A DNA stretch of 64,000 nucleotides. Origin: Caldilineaceae bacterium (lineage in GTDB: Bacteria; Chloroflexota; Anaerolineae; Caldilineales; Caldilineaceae). How positions within the stretch are numbered: the stretch's first letter is position 1; each line of letters begins with the position of its first letter. Shown in pieces: positions 1-9,666 of the stretch. The stretch lies in assembly GCA_019637645.1 (NCBI GenBank), contig JAHBVH010000047.1:1-64000 (forward strand), read 5' to 3'. The notes below the pieces were generated by a model. The model did no database searches, was not told the DNA's origin, and saw only the letters and a program-made list of their open reading frames with translations. The position numbers were made by a program, and so were the translations under genes.

Positions 1-2
1 TC

Positions 3-704
3 GGGCCGACGGGAGCCGGAAAGACCACGTTGGTCAATCTATTACCCCGCTTCTACGATGCCACAGGCGGCAGCGTAACCATCGATGGGGTCGATGTGCG
101 GGATGTCACTTTACCCAGCCTGCGCCGCCAAATTGGGGTCGTCCTCCAAGATAGCTTCCTCTTTAGCGATACGGTGATGAATAATATTCGCTTTGGTCGC
201 CCAGAGGCGAGTGACGAAGAGGTGATTGCCGCGGCCAAATTAGCCCGTGCGCACGAGTTTATCGAACGGTTGGGGGATGGGTACCAGACCGTTTTGGGGG
301 AACGGGGCAGTGGCTTGAGCCAAGGCCAACGGCAGTTGCTTTCTATTGCGCGGGCGGCGTTAGCCCAGCCGCGTATTCTGATCCTGGATGAAGCGACCAG
401 TAGCGTCGATACGCGCACCGAGCGGCAGATTCAGGCGGCGCTCGAGCAGATCATGCAGGATCGTACAAGCTTTGTGATTGCCCACCGCCTCAGCACCATT
501 CGCAATGCCGATCAGGTGCTGGTTTTGGTCAAAGGGGAAATTGTCGAGCGGGGTCGCCATGAGGAGCTACTGGCGCAGCGTGGTGTCTACTATGATCTCT
601 ACATGAGCCAATTCCAACGCCAAGAAGAGATGAATGCGGCGGCGAATGGGCATGTCCAGGCGGATGCCACGTCGATGACGGTTGGCACAGTTGACAACGG
701 GTAG
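3..704 (+). CDS. ABC exporter ATPase domain, 5' end cut by the window
   Basis: This is the C-terminal nucleotide-binding domain of an ABC transporter. The reading frame is open from base 3 and starts inside the Walker A loop (GPTGAGKTTL), so the membrane domain lies outside the window. Other motifs are present in order: the Q-loop region (VVLQDSFLFSDTV), the signature LSQGQ, Walker B ILILDEATS with D-loop SSVD, and the H-loop IAHRLSTIRNADQ. This arrangement and the C-terminal ending are typical of MsbA/MdlB-type half or full exporters that hydrolyse ATP to extrude lipids, drugs or peptides. The substrate cannot be inferred. The gene ends 12 nt before a perfect palindrome that separates it from the converging tsaE. 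Confidence 0.93.
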   Translation, partial: GPTGAGKTTLVNLLPRFYDATGGSVTIDGVDVRDVTLPSLRRQIGVVLQDSFLFSDTVMNNIRFGRPEASDEEVIAAAKLARAHEFIERLGDGYQTVLGERGSGLSQGQRQLLSIARAALAQPRILILDEATSSVDTRTERQIQAALEQIMQDRTSFVIAHRLSTIRNADQVLVLVKGEIVERGRHEELLAQRGVYYDLYMSQFQRQEEMNAAANGHVQADATSMTVGTVDNG

Positions 705-715
705 AAATGAGAGCC

Positions 716-763
716 CGCGCCCCAGCGCGTAATGAGGCGCGCCTCATTACGCGCTGGGGCGCG
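716..763. terminator. 48-bp perfect palindrome between converging genes
   Basis: Bases 716-739 are the exact reverse complement of 740-763, with no loop and no mismatch. The element lies between the ABC gene stop (704) and the tsaE stop (795), and no long T tract follows either arm. It probably acts as a bidirectional transcription stop, or it is a mobile palindromic repeat that serves as one. Confidence 0.7.
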
Positions 764-794
764 CACCGTCTTCAGTGCGCGGCCACGGACTAGC

Positions 795-1295
795 CTAGGT
801 GGCTTGGACTAGCTGCTCAAGCAAGCGAGCACTGAGAGGGCCGTAGGCTTGAAAGTAGATCTGCCGCTTTTCTGGCGTTTCGGGGGCATAGGTCAGCGTA
901 ATGGACAGATGATCCGCGGGCAGCAGAGAAGCAACCCGTTCGGCCCATTCAATGATGACGATCGCGTCCGGCTGATCGAGAATTTCCTCCAGGCCCAAGA
1001 AGGCGGCCTCTAACGCCCCGTCTTGGGCCGTCGGGCTCCCTAAGCGATAGCTATCCATATGAATCAAGCGCTCACGATTGGGCCGCGCATATTCACTCAC
1101 GAGCGTGAAAGTGGGGCTAGTCACCCGCTGTTGAATCCCTAAGCCAGCAGCGATCCCCTGCGTTAATAAGGTCTTCCCCGCCCCAAGCTCACCATGGAGC
1201 GCAATCATTTGGCCCGCGACGAGCCATTGGCCCAGCTGTTGGCCGAGGGCAAAGGTGGCTGCCGGGGTTGTCGTTTCCGTTTGGTAGGTTACCAT
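795..1295 (-). CDS. tsaE: tRNA threonylcarbamoyladenosine biosynthesis ATPase TsaE
   Basis: A 166-residue P-loop protein of the TsaE (YjeE) family. It supports the TsaB-TsaD complex that makes the universal t6A modification at A37 of ANN-decoding tRNAs in the cytoplasm. The Walker A motif GELGAGKT lies around residues 36-43. The family motifs SPTFTLVSEY, HMDSYRLG and IIEWAERV follow in the expected order, and the length is normal for the family. The gene starts only 3 nt after the stop of the upstream sugar nucleotidyltransferase, so the two are very likely co-transcribed. The partner genes tsaB and tsaD are not in the window. Confidence 0.94.
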   Translation of the reverse strand: MVTYQTETTTPAATFALGQQLGQWLVAGQMIALHGELGAGKTLLTQGIAAGLGIQQRVTSPTFTLVSEYARPNRERLIHMDSYRLGSPTAQDGALEAAFLGLEEILDQPDAIVIIEWAERVASLLPADHLSITLTYAPETPEKRQIYFQAYGPLSARLLEQLVQAT

Positions 1296-1298
1296 TGG

Positions 1299-3812
1299 TT
1301 ATATCGCTGCATTTTGTAAAATTTCGGCGAATTTCTGTTCATAGATCTGGATCAACTCGGCAGCACGGCTCTCACTAGCGCCTTCGGCCAGCACCTCAAA
1401 CTGGGGTTTGTCGGGATTGGGGGAAAGATGAACCCACTCACCGTTGTCGAGATGAATTTTCAGCCCATCAATTGGCTCCAGCCGCCGGTCTTTATAACGC
1501 TCACTAAAGATCCGCATGATACGGCCTTTGGCCTCCCAAGGACAATGAACCGAAACACGCGCTAAATGCATGGGCGGTAAATAGCTGACCACTTTGTTAA
1601 GCGGCAATTGACGTACAGCTAGATATTCGAGCAACCGCGCCGTCGCCATCATGCCATCAACGGTCGGGTGAAAGTCGGGAAAGATAAAGTTACCGCCGCC
1701 ATCGGTTGCCAGCAGAATGCCCGCGTCATGGGCTCCGAGCATAAAACGATGCATCTGGTTGCCAATCCGCGCGAGCTGGCTGCCATGCCAACCGGCAATC
1801 GTATCAAAGGCGTTGGGCAAAGTAATGAGGGCTGCTACCGAACGGCCTGGATTCGCGTAGAGCCCCAACTCCACCATGAGCGCAGCGGTGGTGGTATCTT
1901 CTAACATATTGCCTTGGTCATCGACCAAAAAGATCTTTTCGCCACCCACATCGAATTGTACACCCAGATCCGCGCCCAGCGCACGTACAATCTTCGAGAC
2001 GCGCTCCTGATTGGCCTTAAACTCGCTTTGTAACATGGCGAGCTTGGTCTCGTCCATGCGTGCGTTGAGTTGTAGCACATCGACGCCCAAGCTGTTGAGA
2101 ATAGTCGAAAAGGTATCCGCCGTCAGCCCATGGGAGTAGTCAACCACCACCTTGAATTGGCGGTCGCGAATCCGCTGCGCATCGACATGCTGGAGAAAGC
2201 TTTGCGCGTATTCGGCTACGGGGTTGGAGGCATATTGGATGAGCCCGATCTCCTGTAGGAAAGCCCGGCGGAAATCTTCGCGGAAAAAGTTGCGCTCGAT
2301 GACGCGCTCATCGTTGCTGGTTTGATTCATGCCCTGGCTATTCATCAGCCGAATATCGACAACCCGTTGGTCGAAGGGGCTAATCCGCACATGGATGCCC
2401 GCCGAGGTATCGGCATGGGTACGGACAAAGGAGCGCGCCACCGGAATTGGCACCGAGCCCAGATCCCAGACATTGGTCCCCGAACTGACGAGGCCCCCAA
2501 TCAAGGCCCGCTTGAGCATGCGTGAGCTACGGTTGGCATCGCGATTGATCACCACAAAGCTGCCTTTGGGGAGGGTTGCTCCCAAGGCAGCACTGAGTTT
2601 AGCCGCGTATTCGGGTGTCAGATCGACATTAACCACCCCAGAGATGCCAAAGCGGCTAAAGAGGGAGCGACGCCCTTGGTCACCCCAGATAATACTTTCC
2701 TTGACCGTTGCTCCATCATCCACCTGTTTATGCGGCCATAGCTTTACATCGGCATGCAGAACACACCCTTCGCCCAGCGCACAGTGGTCGCCGATGACCA
2801 CTCCTTCGTACATCACCACCTTGGGTTTAATCGTACATTGGCGGGTGACGATAGCGCCGCGAATTTCGCAATTTTCGCCGATATAGTTATTGCGCCAGAA
2901 GGTGCTCCGCTCAATCCGGCTGTAGTTATCAATCACCGTATTGTCCCGAATGACGCTAGGGCCATAGATCTGGACATCGCCTTTGATCTTGACCTCGTTG
3001 CCCAAGAAGATGGGGCCAAAGAGTTGGGCGCTCGGCGCAATTTCCACATGATTACCCACCCAAATTCCACCACCGACATGGGTGCCAATCGGTTCGGCCA
3101 ATTTGACGCGGCCATAGAGCAGATCGGCGATCGCCCGCTGATATTCTGTGATATTGCCCACATCGCACCAATACCCATCGGCAACATAGCCAAAGATGGG
3201 TAGGTCGTTCTCCAACATGGCCGGAAAGAGTTCATTGGAGAAATCATAGGGTGTATCCGGTGGGATCAGGTCGAGGGCCTTGGGTTCTAGCACATAAATG
3301 CCTGTGTTTACCGTATCCGAAATAAGCTCTGCCCAACTGGGCTTTTCGAGAAAGCGGTCGATATAACTCTCTTCATCGGTCACCACCACGCCATATTCCA
3401 GGGGGTTGGGGACATGGGTTAGGGTTATAGTCGCGAGGACATTCCGGGCTTTATGCGTCTTGATAATTTCGCTTAAATTAAAATCGGTCAGGGCATCGCC
3501 ACTGATGACGAGGAAGGTATCATCTAGGTAGGCTGCCGCATTTTTGACGCTGCCCGCGGTGCCGAGCGGCGATTCCTCGACGACATAGGTGATATTCATC
3601 CCAAGATGGCTGCCATCGCCATAGAAATCTTGGATCACCGAGGCGAGGTAGCGAAGCGTGACAATGACTTCGGTAATGCCGTGGCTTTTGAGCAGATCAA
3701 AGATATGCCCCATGACCGGTTTATTCACCACGGGCACCATAGGCTTGGGGCGCCCAATGGTCAAAGGGCGTAGACGTGCGCCATCACCACCAGCCATTAC
3801 GACTGCTTTCAT
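1299..3812 (-). CDS. GDP-mannose pyrophosphorylase fused to a degenerate phosphomannomutase
   Basis: An 837-residue fusion. Residues 1-240 are a nucleotidyltransferase domain with the motif [15 protein letters not shown] and PKPMVPV. Residues 250-370 form a left-handed beta-helix with hexapeptide repeats. The rest is an alpha-D-phosphohexomutase fold. The N-terminal half should make GDP-mannose (or a related NDP-sugar) for glycan synthesis. In the mutase half the catalytic-serine loop TASHNP is replaced by a sequence containing RISPFDQ (near residue 478). The metal loop DGDADR is replaced by DVGGEK (near 620). Mutase activity is therefore doubtful and the domain may be regulatory. Fusions of this layout are known in Actinobacteria, Cyanobacteria and Chloroflexota. 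The gene is transcribed just ahead of tsaE. Confidence 0.88.
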   Translation of the reverse strand: MKAVVMAGGDGARLRPLTIGRPKPMVPVVNKPVMGHIFDLLKSHGITEVIVTLRYLASVIQDFYGDGSHLGMNITYVVEESPLGTAGSVKNAAAYLDDTFLVISGDALTDFNLSEIIKTHKARNVLATITLTHVPNPLEYGVVVTDEESYIDRFLEKPSWAELISDTVNTGIYVLEPKALDLIPPDTPYDFSNELFPAMLENDLPIFGYVADGYWCDVGNITEYQRAIADLLYGRVKLAEPIGTHVGGGIWVGNHVEIAPSAQLFGPIFLGNEVKIKGDVQIYGPSVIRDNTVIDNYSRIERSTFWRNNYIGENCEIRGAIVTRQCTIKPKVVMYEGVVIGDHCALGEGCVLHADVKLWPHKQVDDGATVKESIIWGDQGRRSLFSRFGISGVVNVDLTPEYAAKLSAALGATLPKGSFVVINRDANRSSRMLKRALIGGLVSSGTNVWDLGSVPIPVARSFVRTHADTSAGIHVRISPFDQRVVDIRLMNSQGMNQTSNDERVIERNFFREDFRRAFLQEIGLIQYASNPVAEYAQSFLQHVDAQRIRDRQFKVVVDYSHGLTADTFSTILNSLGVDVLQLNARMDETKLAMLQSEFKANQERVSKIVRALGADLGVQFDVGGEKIFLVDDQGNMLEDTTTAALMVELGLYANPGRSVAALITLPNAFDTIAGWHGSQLARIGNQMHRFMLGAHDAGILLATDGGGNFIFPDFHPTVDGMMATARLLEYLAVRQLPLNKVVSYLPPMHLARVSVHCPWEAKGRIMRIFSERYKDRRLEPIDGLKIHLDNGEWVHLSPNPDKPQFEVLAEGASESRAAELIQIYEQKFAEILQNAAI

Positions 3813-3976
3813 CCAAATCTACTCCTTTCAACGGAACCACGCTCGCGTGGGTAAGCCAATCGGATCTAATTGAAGAAATGCGCGGATATGCCCGAGGCCG
3901 TGTTGCCGATCCAAGGGCAGCAAAGCATTTCCCTACCCGCAGTCTTGGCATACAACCTGTGGCAAAAACACTTTGT

Positions 3977-4720
3977 TCAGACGGGAGGCCAGGGATAGTT
4001 ACGTCGGTGGGGTTGCGGAGTGGGGTAAGTTGCCTTGCGAATTAACTGTTGCAAGCGAACTAGTAGCGCTTTACATTCGGCAGCACTAAGCAACTGGCCC
4101 AACTGCTGCGCGAGCGGGCTATCCTCATCCGTGAGCGATTGGCGCAACGCGCACATATCTTCCAGCAGCTTTTCGTCAATCGGTTCACCACTAAACTCCC
4201 AGATCACCGTACGCAATTTATATTCTGTATGAAAACAAATACCGTGATCAATGGCCCACAACCGTTCATCAGCCCCAATTAAGCAGTGGCCGCTCTTGCG
4301 ATCGGCATTGTTGACAATGTAGTCAAAGAGGGCGAGTTGACGGAGAGTTGGAGCAAAACGGGCATCTTCCTGGACGGTAAAATAGTGGGATTCAGCATTG
4401 TGGTCAATATAAAATTGCACGCTGCCGAGGCCACGCGTGCCCGCGCGCAACACCGTGGGCGGCACAAGCTGCCAGCCAAGCGCCGTGCCGATCAAATAGG
4501 CTGCGGCTTCGCGCATGCAAAGGGTGCCATAGGCAAAATCCCAGCGGGGGTCTTCACCCTTTTGGAGTTTGTAGACGGCCGGTAAGGTAAGCTCCTCAGC
4601 TTGCACAACAACCAGAAAGCTATGATTTGAACTGTAGGGCAGTAAGCCTTTTTCTTCCAAGGTGCCTAGGGTTAACGTGCGCAACACCTGGTCTTCTGTC
4701 AGTGGTATTGAGTCAGTCAT
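3977..4720 (-). CDS. SCO1664-family protein, PI3/4-kinase-like
   Basis: A 247-residue protein of the SCO1664 family (TIGR03843), which is known from Actinobacteria and Chloroflexota and resembles the PI3/PI4-kinase and HipA-like fold. Candidate nucleotide-binding and catalytic residues are visible: K51 in VYKLQKG, E71, the loop NNADRKSGH (D140) and the metal motif AIDHG (D158). Its substrate is unknown. It is the last gene of a three-gene run transcribed as histidine phosphatase, DUF3090 protein, then this gene, with gaps of 75 and 50 nt. The same trio is conserved in Actinobacteria. Kinase activity is inferred from motifs only. Confidence 0.85.
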   Translation of the reverse strand: MTDSIPLTEDQVLRTLTLGTLEEKGLLPYSSNHSFLVVVQAEELTLPAVYKLQKGEDPRWDFAYGTLCMREAAAYLIGTALGWQLVPPTVLRAGTRGLGSVQFYIDHNAESHYFTVQEDARFAPTLRQLALFDYIVNNADRKSGHCLIGADERLWAIDHGICFHTEYKLRTVIWEFSGEPIDEKLLEDMCALRQSLTDEDSPLAQQLGQLLSAAECKALLVRLQQLIRKATYPTPQPHRRNYPWPPV

Positions 4721-4770
4721 ATATTGTGGCCATCCTACCTAGTCAGGCAAGCAGTTACTGGCAGCGCCTA

Positions 4771-5319
4771 TCAGAAGATGATTGGCATCGCATGACCATC
4801 CGAGCGCGCGCAAAAGTGACCATTTCGATCAATGGGGCGGCCACATAAGGGGCAAACGGGGCGCCCTTGACCAATGATTTCTAGCGCATGTTCACTCATG
4901 GCGCGCATTTGCTCGCGATTGGCGACAAAACGCACGCCGGGAACATCGTCCCGGTTGGGATCGACAACTTCGTCGGCGTCATTCACCATCAAGGCTTTGG
5001 CGATCAGCCAAACCATATCTTCGTCATCGTCATAACCGAAGCTTAGTTGTCCAACCCGAAACAAGGGCTCCATGGGCTGTTCAGGCCGTAGCGGCTTTTT
5101 CTGTCCGGGTGTAGAACGTTCCGGGTGAGTTTTTTCTAGCTCCTCCAGCAATTGTAAAACACTGACGGCAAGACTGCCAACTTCCTGTTTTTCCAACACA
5201 ATACTAACTACTTGTGAGCCAGCACGTGCTTGGAGGAAAAAGGTCCGTTGGCCAGGTTCACCAATAGCATCAGCGATAATGTGCTGAACAGGATTGAGAT
5301 CGTACAAATAATTGGCCAT
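4771..5319 (-). CDS. DUF3090 family protein (TIGR03847)
   Basis: A 182-residue conserved protein of unknown function, the middle member of the phosphatase/DUF3090/SCO1664 trio. The N-terminal part ([17 protein letters not shown], then [10 protein letters not shown]) carries the family signature. The last 30 residues form a likely zinc-binding knuckle (CPLCGRPI followed by HFCARSDGH). It has no signal peptide or membrane segment and is presumably cytoplasmic. It could be an adaptor or substrate-binding partner for the two putative phosphoryl-handling enzymes next to it. That role is an inference from neighbourhood alone. Confidence 0.88.
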   Translation of the reverse strand: MANYLYDLNPVQHIIADAIGEPGQRTFFLQARAGSQVVSIVLEKQEVGSLAVSVLQLLEELEKTHPERSTPGQKKPLRPEQPMEPLFRVGQLSFGYDDDEDMVWLIAKALMVNDADEVVDPNRDDVPGVRFVANREQMRAMSEHALEIIGQGRPVCPLCGRPIDRNGHFCARSDGHAMPIIF

Positions 5320-5394
5320 AGATAATCTGATGCTCGCATAAGGGCCCCGTTATCCCCAGGGCTTTTGATTACTGGGGCTACGTCCTAGCCGTGG

Positions 5395-6045
5395 TTACGC
5401 TTCTTTTTTATCGCTAGTTTTAATTTCTATCTTTGCCAACACCGGTCGATAATTGACCCCTAGAACGGCTGGCACTTGCTTGGCAAAAAGCACGGTACTG
5501 ACAGAGGCGGTGCTGATAATGACACGCTGAAAGAGATCAAGCGGTGTTCCTACGTAATGAGCAATGGTAGTACGAATAATATCACCATGACTAAAGACGG
5601 CCACAACGCTATTCGGGTGAGCATCACGGATCCGTTCGATCGCACCAACAGCACGGCCTTGCACTTCACGTAACGTCTCGCCTTTGGGAAACCGGAAGGT
5701 GCTCGGGTAATGTTGCACCATCTGCCACTCGGGGAGCTTTGCCAGCTCTTTCAAATGGCCCGCTTGCCATTCCCCATAATCAACCTCCACAACATCTGGT
5801 TCAATCCGAACAGGAAGGTTGAGCACTTGGCCCAACGGCTGGGCAGTTTCGACACACCGCTCTAATGGGCTTGAATAAATCGCGGCAATTGGCTGCTGTT
5901 GCAAGAATTGAGCCAGCTCCTCCGCTTGTTGTCGCCCTTTTTCATTCAAATGGACCGCTGGCGAACGCCCAGCGAGGCGATCAGTGCCCACCCAATCATT
6001 CTCACCGTGCCGAATTAGCAACACATAGGTCGTTGATTCACTCAT
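5395..6045 (-). CDS. histidine phosphatase, MSMEG_4193 family
   Basis: A member of the histidine phosphatase (phosphoglycerate mutase-like) superfamily, close to TIGR03848. The phosphohistidine motif LIRHGEND lies near the N terminus. [12 protein letters not shown] and the second catalytic histidine in [11 protein letters not shown] follow. The ATG at 6045 is chosen because the conserved domain begins directly after it and an AAAGGG ribosome-binding site precedes it. A longer frame reaching 6156 adds 37 residues without family similarity. It opens the trio with DUF3090 and the SCO1664-type protein. The physiological substrate is unknown. Confidence 0.9.
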   Translation of the reverse strand: MSESTTYVLLIRHGENDWVGTDRLAGRSPAVHLNEKGRQQAEELAQFLQQQPIAAIYSSPLERCVETAQPLGQVLNLPVRIEPDVVEVDYGEWQAGHLKELAKLPEWQMVQHYPSTFRFPKGETLREVQGRAVGAIERIRDAHPNSVVAVFSHGDIIRTTIAHYVGTPLDLFQRVIISTASVSTVLFAKQVPAVLGVNYRPVLAKIEIKTSDKKEA

Positions 6046-6744
6046 CCTTAGCCCTTTACTTGCCGTTTGCGCTTTGCCCATTGTTGTTTGTACATTCTCA
6101 GGTTGTACATTTCCAGTGGGACAATGCGCTGAAATGCGCTGATTGGCTGATGTCATTTGATCGCAGCCAGCATAACATAGTTTTGATCTCGATAGAAGTG
6201 GCTAAACTTACCTTCTCCGGCACGGGCAAGCCGAATCGCCCGCGTGCGCCGGTACGCGCTCACCCCTGGAGCTGAGCCATACCCCAGCCGAGAAGTGTCC
6301 AGTGTGGGAATATTGTCGATCATGAGTAACCATGCTATACTGGACAAACCTTGTCAGCTGGTTGGCTCTGTGGTTCCCACAACCGCCAACGCAAACCTTG
6401 TCAGCTCTCTAGTTACCCAGCCAACTGCGTAACTGCTAAGAAGCTGTTTCAAAAGAGGGTTGACTGGTCCATACCTAACCGGTTCTTATGAGGGTTAAAA
6501 ATTAAATTCGGTAAAGCAGCGCAGCTTCCTCGCGCAGGCGCTGCTTTACCGATAACAAATTACGATGACAAACGCAGTTAGCCGATAGATTCTGGCGCGC
6601 TGTCGTCAAATATGGTTCTTCGATGAACCATGATTCACAGATCAATGGAACTAGCCTACCCGTTATCACGTTCACCTGTCAGCGGGAAGCTGTAGCACTA
6701 GTTTTGCTGCCTGAACTCACATCTGTGGTGATGAAGTATCCTCT
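6046..6744. other. 700-bp non-coding stretch with repeat remnants
   Basis: No convincing gene is present. The block holds a plausible plus-strand promoter at 6313-6341 (TTGTCG, 17 bp, TATACT). It also holds a degenerate copy of the TTACGCA-type dispersed repeat (about 6347-6434, ending CCAACTGCGTAACT) and a 14-bp perfect stem at 6509-6522 and 6538-6551. The short frame on the minus strand at 6153-6347 has no recognisable features. Confidence 0.5.
6509..6551. repeat. 14-bp inverted repeat upstream of the M1-like peptidase
   Basis: CGGTAAAGCAGCGC at 6509-6522 is perfectly complementary to 6538-6551, with a 15-nt loop. No T tract follows on either strand, so it is not a canonical terminator. 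It may be a structured leader or a remnant of a repeat. Confidence 0.5.
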
Positions 6745-8337
6745 ATGATACGCATAAAAGTCATTTTAGACAAACGTTCTGCTTGGTGCTGGAGCGCCGG
6801 TGGCGTGGCAAGCGCCTTATTGCTCTTTCTCCTGCTTTTGACGGCTTGTTCGCAACAGGAAGCGCCTGATCCGCTGTTGCGCTATGCACCGGCCATGCGC
6901 CCTGAGTTTCAAACTCAGTTGAGCGATTTAACCCAGTTGCCCCGCTATGATATTTCAGTGAATCTGAGCGTGATCTCGGAAACCTTGACGGGCGAGATGC
7001 AGGTGCATGTGGTCAACACCAGCTCCGATCCGTGGCCCGTTCTGGTCTTTCGCCTCTATCCCATGATCAGCCAATACAATGGCGGGTTACAAAATGTCAT
7101 GCTGATTCATCGGGCAGCCATTAATGGCAAAACGATCAATGTTTCTTATATAGCCAACAATACCGCGGTTGAGTTACTCCTGCCCGAGCCACTACGCCCC
7201 AATGAAGCCGTGGATGTCCAACTGCGCTGGGCGATCGATATTCCCCTTTGGCCCGATAACAGTGGAGGCTATGTCCTCTTTGGCAAAAGCCAACAGATGA
7301 TCAGCCTGCCCCTCTTTTATCCATCCCTAGCGGTATACCAACCCCTACGGGGGATTGAAGCCGGGCGGTGGTGGCAAGAGATTGGGACAGTACGTGGCGA
7401 TACAGCATTTAATGTCGCCTCGCTTTTTGTGGTCACGGCGACCATGCCCGCCGATCAGATGCCGGTAGCCAGCGGCACCCTGATCACCTCTACGCTCATC
7501 AACGCGCAAGAAGCGCGCCATGTCTGGGTGACTGGCCCCTCGCGCGAGTTTTTGCTCCATCTTAGCTCGCGCTTTGGCTTCGCCCATACCGAAGCTTATG
7601 GAACCCGCATCACGAGCTATTGGCTCCCCGGCCAAGAAGCCATGGGGCGGGCCGCGCTCAATTATGCGGTTGCCGCGTTGCGGATCTTTAGCGATCTCTT
7701 CGGCCCCTATCCTTTCCGCGATATGCGTGTAGCACCGGCCCCCTTAAACTATCGCGGGATGGAGTATCCCCAAGTCAGCCTCATTGGCGTAGAGCTTTAC
7801 GATCGCTATCGTGATAGCTTGGAAATCTTGGTCGTCCATGAGGTGGCACACCAGTGGTGGTATCAATTGGTGCACAATGATCCCATTAGCGAACCCTGGC
7901 TTGATGAAGCACTGGCAGAGTACTCGGTTAAGCTCTATCTGGAGCAGGTCTATGGCGGGGCAGCGGCCAGCACCATGCAAGAAAAACGCTGGCAACTACC
8001 GATCACAACGATCAAAGGCCAAGGTGGGGATCGACCCGTCGATCAAGCCGTTGGGGAATTTGCTTCAGCACCGCAATACGAAACCATTATCTATGGGAAA
8101 GGCGCGCTCTTTTATGATGCGCTCCGCGAAGCGCTAGGGGAACGACGCTTTAACCGCTTTCTACAGGACTACCTGCGCGATCATGAATATCAGATTGTCA
8201 CAACGGAAGATTGGCTGGCGGCTATCCGCCAGTTGAATACACCTGAGATCGAAGTATTATATGATACTTGGGTCAAACGACCACCCCTCCTACCACCGGC
8301 AACAGCCACCCCAATACCACAGGCGAATACACCGTAA
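6745..8337 (+). CDS. M1-family metallopeptidase-like lipoprotein
   Basis: A 530-residue exported zinc peptidase of the M1 (gluzincin) type. The N terminus has a hydrophobic stretch ending in the lipobox LTAC, so it is probably lipid-anchored on the outside of the membrane. An N-terminal beta-rich domain precedes the catalytic domain. The zinc site is complete: H365-E366 to H369 in HEVAHQWW, and E388 exactly 18 residues after H369 in DEALAEY. The GAMEN-type exopeptidase motif is represented only by RGMEYPQ, so aminopeptidase rather than endopeptidase action is likely but not certain. A short Pro/Thr tail ends the protein. It stands alone, followed by the riboswitch-controlled terC. Confidence 0.88.
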   Translation: MIRIKVILDKRSAWCWSAGGVASALLLFLLLLTACSQQEAPDPLLRYAPAMRPEFQTQLSDLTQLPRYDISVNLSVISETLTGEMQVHVVNTSSDPWPVLVFRLYPMISQYNGGLQNVMLIHRAAINGKTINVSYIANNTAVELLLPEPLRPNEAVDVQLRWAIDIPLWPDNSGGYVLFGKSQQMISLPLFYPSLAVYQPLRGIEAGRWWQEIGTVRGDTAFNVASLFVVTATMPADQMPVASGTLITSTLINAQEARHVWVTGPSREFLLHLSSRFGFAHTEAYGTRITSYWLPGQEAMGRAALNYAVAALRIFSDLFGPYPFRDMRVAPAPLNYRGMEYPQVSLIGVELYDRYRDSLEILVVHEVAHQWWYQLVHNDPISEPWLDEALAEYSVKLYLEQVYGGAAASTMQEKRWQLPITTIKGQGGDRPVDQAVGEFASAPQYETIIYGKGALFYDALREALGERRFNRFLQDYLRDHEYQIVTTEDWLAAIRQLNTPEIEVLYDTWVKRPPLLPPATATPIPQANTP

Positions 8338-8408
8338 ACTACGCTAAAAGCGAAGACGAATGAGTTACTGAGCAAAAAAATGAAATCCACCCCCTAGTTC
8401 GCCTAGCT

Positions 8409-8437
8409 TTGACAATTCGTGGGGGGCGTGATAGCAT
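8409..8437 (+). promoter_or_regulatory. promoter of the terC riboswitch transcript
   Basis: TTGACA at 8409-8414, a 17-bp spacer and TAGCAT at 8432-8437. The expected start of transcription falls at the first bases of the manganese aptamer. Confidence 0.7.
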
Positions 8438-8443
8438 CTTCTG

Positions 8444-8639
8444 TTGGTTAGGGAGTAGCCGCCTGTAAAGGAACATCGCTTCGGTTGTCTATCTATGCAG
8501 GTTGATTAATCGTCAAGACAGAGCAGTGCTGCTCTCGGTTAATCATACGTATTATACGTTGGCGAGACTACCACGTCAGTTACCTTGGGCCTTCGCGGGC
8601 AAAGCGAGCGCTCTGTTGTCGTGGGTAGTCTCTTTTTTT
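8444..8639 (+). promoter_or_regulatory. yybP-ykoY manganese riboswitch with intrinsic terminator
   Basis: The leader carries the conserved blocks of the yybP-ykoY aptamer: TTAGGGAGTAGCC (about 8447-8459), CGTCAAGACAG (8511-8521) and TTGGCGAGACTACCA (8559-8573). The 3' strand of helix P1, GAGACTACCACG at 8564-8575, can instead pair with 8620-8632. That alternative forms a terminator stem with a seven-T tract at 8633-8639. Manganese binding, which stabilises P1, should therefore block termination and switch terC on, as in known Mn2+ riboswitches of this class. The logic is read from the mutually exclusive pairings. Confidence 0.93.
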
Positions 8640-8676
8640 GCCCACGATCTCTCCTGTAGGAAAGGCACTATAGACA

Positions 8677-9654
8677 ATGTTAGGCGAATATGTATGGTTA
8701 TTGGTTGGCTTTAATCTTTTTGTATTGGCGATGCTTGCCCTCGATTTGGGGGTCTTTCATCGTAAGGCACACAGTGTCTCGGTCCGTGAAGCAGCCACGT
8801 GGAGTGTCGTGTGGATCTCCTTGGCGCTCCTCTTTAATTTGGGTATCTACTTCTTTTGGCATGATCTAGTTCCCCATACAACCTATAGCAATCGGGATGC
8901 CGCGCTGGCTTTTCTCACAGGTTATCTCATTGAAAAATCCCTGAGCGTGGACAACATTTTTGTTTTTGTTCTTATTTTTGGTTACTTTGCCGTCCCGCCT
9001 ATTTATCAACACCGGATTCTCTTTTGGGGGATTCTGGGTGCGCTGATCATGCGTGCCCTCCTCATTGGAGTAGGTGCCGCCTTGCTCGAAGAATTCCACT
9101 GGATTATTTACATCTTTGGGGCCTTCCTGCTCTTCACGGGCATTCGCATGGCCTTCCACAAAGAAGAAGAGATTCAGATCGAAGAAAATGCTCTTGTTCG
9201 GCTCTTTCGACGCTTCATGCCTGTCGCGGAGCGCTATCATGGCAGCAGCTTTTTTATCAAAGAAGCGGGTAAGTGGGTAGCGACTCCCCTATTTTTAGTC
9301 TTGTTAGTAGTTGAAAGCACCGATTTGGTCTTTGCCCTCGATTCGATTCCGGCCATCTTTGCCGTGACAACAGACCCCTTCCTGGTTTATACCTCCAATA
9401 TCTTTGCCATTCTGGGCTTGCGTTCACTCTACTTCTTGCTGGCCGGTGTCATCGATAAATTCTATTATCTCAAATTAGGGCTAGCGGTTGTCCTGACCTT
9501 TGTTGGGGCAAAAATGGTCATTGTCGATCTCTACAAGATTCCTACCCCGGTCTCGCTGGGCGTTGTGGCTGGGGTGTTGCTCATTGCGGTCATGGCATCG
9601 CTCCTCCGTAACCAACGGATGACCAAGGCTGCCGAACTCTCGGCTGGTCATTAG
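8677..9654 (+). CDS. TerC/Alx-family membrane protein, probable manganese exporter
   Basis: A 325-residue integral membrane protein of the TerC/Alx family with about eight or nine hydrophobic segments. The family signatures are GYLIEKSLSVDNIFVF near residue 90 and VVESTDLVFALDSIPAIF near residue 215. Conserved acidic residues sit inside the membrane segments. Family members such as Alx and MeeF/MeeY move Mn2+ out of the cytoplasm or to exported proteins. The upstream Mn2+ riboswitch supports that role here. The start codon has a good AGGAAAGG site. The gene is transcribed alone and ends just before a 34-bp palindrome. Confidence 0.93.
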   Translation: MLGEYVWLLVGFNLFVLAMLALDLGVFHRKAHSVSVREAATWSVVWISLALLFNLGIYFFWHDLVPHTTYSNRDAALAFLTGYLIEKSLSVDNIFVFVLIFGYFAVPPIYQHRILFWGILGALIMRALLIGVGAALLEEFHWIIYIFGAFLLFTGIRMAFHKEEEIQIEENALVRLFRRFMPVAERYHGSSFFIKEAGKWVATPLFLVLLVVESTDLVFALDSIPAIFAVTTDPFLVYTSNIFAILGLRSLYFLLAGVIDKFYYLKLGLAVVLTFVGAKMVIVDLYKIPTPVSLGVVAGVLLIAVMASLLRNQRMTKAAELSAGH

Positions 9655-9666
9655 CGTAGCAGGTTC

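Noticed and set aside
5350..5358. TTATCCCCA box near the DUF3090 gene
   Set aside because: A single isolated copy with no second box close by, so it does not suggest an origin.
6153..6347. 64-codon minus-strand frame upstream of the histidine phosphatase
   Set aside because: It has no family features, ends inside the phosphatase leader and lacks a ribosome-binding site.
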